Origin: an uncultured Actinomycetes bacterium
GTDB taxonomy: Bacteria > Actinomycetota > CALGFH01
Assembly: GCA_937881255.1 (NCBI GenBank)
Contig: CALGFH010000137.1
Location: 1-6,680, forward strand
Direction of reading: 5' to 3'
Length of the DNA: 6,680 nt
In this document: positions 6,043 through 6,680 of the stretch, one piece after another
Layout of the letters: each line of letters begins with the position of its first letter
Numbering within the stretch: the first letter of the stretch is position 1
Position numbers and translations under genes: made by a program
The notes under the pieces: generated by a model
Told to the model about the DNA's origin: nothing
Databases searched by the model: none
The model's input: the letters and a program-made list of their open reading frames with translations, nothing else

Positions 6043-6680
6043 GGCGACCTCCGAAGAACCCCTGGGGCCGGAAGGCCAGGGTGGCGAACAACGCGACGTA
6101 GAAGATGGTCTGGGCCCAGGTGGCCCCCAAGGGGATCTGGAGCAGGCTCAGCAGCAGACCAAGCACCATGGCGGCGATCGCGGCCCCGGGCACGCTGCCG
6201 AGCCCGCCGACCACAATGATGGCCATCAGGGGGCCGATCCAGTGCCAGTGCAGCGACGGGTAGATGGTCGCGTCGAGCGCCAGCGCCGTGCCGCCGACGG
6301 CCGCCGTGGCCAGGCCGAGCCCGAAGCCGTAGCCGGCGACCCGGTCGGTGTCGATGCCGACCAGCTGCGCCGCCTCCTTGTGCTGGATCGTCGCCCGCAG
6401 CGCCTGGCCGAACCTGCTCCGCATCATCAGGAGATACAGCGCCGCCATGGCCCCGGCGGCCAACGCGAACGCGATCAGCTTGACCACCGCCACCCTGGCC
6501 CCGAACAGCTCCAGGCTGGCCCCGCTGTAGCCGAGCTGGATGCGGCGCTGGGTGCCGGTGAAGACGTACCCGAGCGTCCCCTCGATGACCAGGGCGATGG
6601 CGAAGGTCAACAGGACCGACATCATGGTCAGGGTCGCCGGGCGCAGGCGGGCCAGCAGCAGCCGCTGCATGGCCACCCCG
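6026..6680 (-). CDS. livH: LivH-type branched-chain amino acid ABC transporter permease (N-terminus cut by window edge)
   Basis: Inner-membrane permease of a LIV/HAAT-type ABC importer, expected to pair with LivM to form the transmembrane channel. About 218 residues are visible, reading in from the right edge without a stop. LivH proteins are usually near 290 residues, so roughly 70-80 N-terminal residues lie outside the window. The GTG at 6676 is probably internal, because the visible part begins at the mid-protein stretch that precedes a membrane helix (TLTMMSVLLTFAIALVIEG). The cytoplasmic EAA-like coupling loop that contacts the ATPase is clear (RSRFGQALRATIQHKEAAQL, then VGI), as is the family motif VVGGLGSVPGA before the last helices. 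Several long hydrophobic segments match permease topology. It ends in TGA at 6028-6026 and overlaps the livM start by 17 nt. Real specificity may not be branched-chain amino acids; that is set mainly by a binding protein not seen here. Confidence 0.93.
   Translation of the reverse strand, partial: GVAMQRLLLARLRPATLTMMSVLLTFAIALVIEGTLGYVFTGTQRRIQLGYSGASLELFGARVAVVKLIAFALAAGAMAALYLLMMRSRFGQALRATIQHKEAAQLVGIDTDRVAGYGFGLGLATAAVGGTALALDATIYPSLHWHWIGPLMAIIVVGGLGSVPGAAIAAMVLGLLLSLLQIPLGATWAQTIFYVALFATLAFRPQGFFGGRLAQRF
6047..6052 (-). promoter_or_regulatory. Shine-Dalgarno site for livM TTG start
   Basis: On the minus strand the sequence reads GGAGGT followed by CGCC and then the TTG at 6042. This is close to the ideal anti-16S complement at good spacing, and it supports initiation at an otherwise weak TTG codon inside the last codons of livH. 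Confidence 0.75.

Noticed and set aside
4852..6219. Plus-strand open frame of 455 codons encoding a Gln/Gly/Glu/His-rich peptide
   Set aside because: It is antisense to livM and parts of livG and livH. The repetitive polar composition mirrors the hydrophobic codons of the permease on the other strand.
1..6680. CRISPR array, insertion sequence, tRNA or rRNA
   Set aside because: No regularly spaced repeats, transposase motifs, flanking inverted or direct repeats, or structured RNA genes were seen on either strand.

Overview
The window is about 70% GC with strongly GC-biased third codon positions, frequent GTG and TTG starts and almost no space between genes. This fits a high-GC bacterium, most likely an actinobacterium. 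That assignment rests on composition and gene style only; there is no rRNA or other taxonomic marker here.

All recognisable genes lie on the minus strand and read from the right edge to the left. In transcription order they are: livH (cut by the right edge), livM, livG and livF, which are two permeases and two ATPases of a branched-chain amino acid (LIV/HAAT-type) ABC importer; a Gfo/Idh/MocA-family NAD(P)-dependent oxidoreductase; a DUF993 protein that looks like a dihydrodipicolinate synthase-type aldolase; and a xylose-isomerase-like TIM-barrel isomerase/epimerase. Adjacent genes overlap by 4 to 17 nt or are separated by 4 to 6 nt, so the seven read as one transcriptional unit. The operon promoter and the periplasmic-type substrate-binding protein that such an importer needs are not in the window and are expected beyond the right edge.

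The operon combines an uptake system usually annotated for amino acids with three enzymes typical of sugar, cyclitol or sugar-acid breakdown. A reasonable reading is uptake of a small polar substrate, oxidation by the dehydrogenase, isomerisation or elimination by the TIM-barrel protein, and carbon-carbon cleavage by the DUF993 protein. The substrate and the order of steps are inference.

The left end (1-307) has no confident gene. It has lower GC than the genes (about 62% over 121-180, against 82% over 901-960 inside the last gene). It holds two candidate hairpins (243-262 and 170-195), the second a perfect 8-bp inverted repeat that could equally be an operator. A short minus-strand reading frame with a good ribosome binding site starts at 80 and runs off the left edge; it may be the start of the next gene. 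The large plus-strand open frames across the window are GC-driven shadows of the minus-strand genes.
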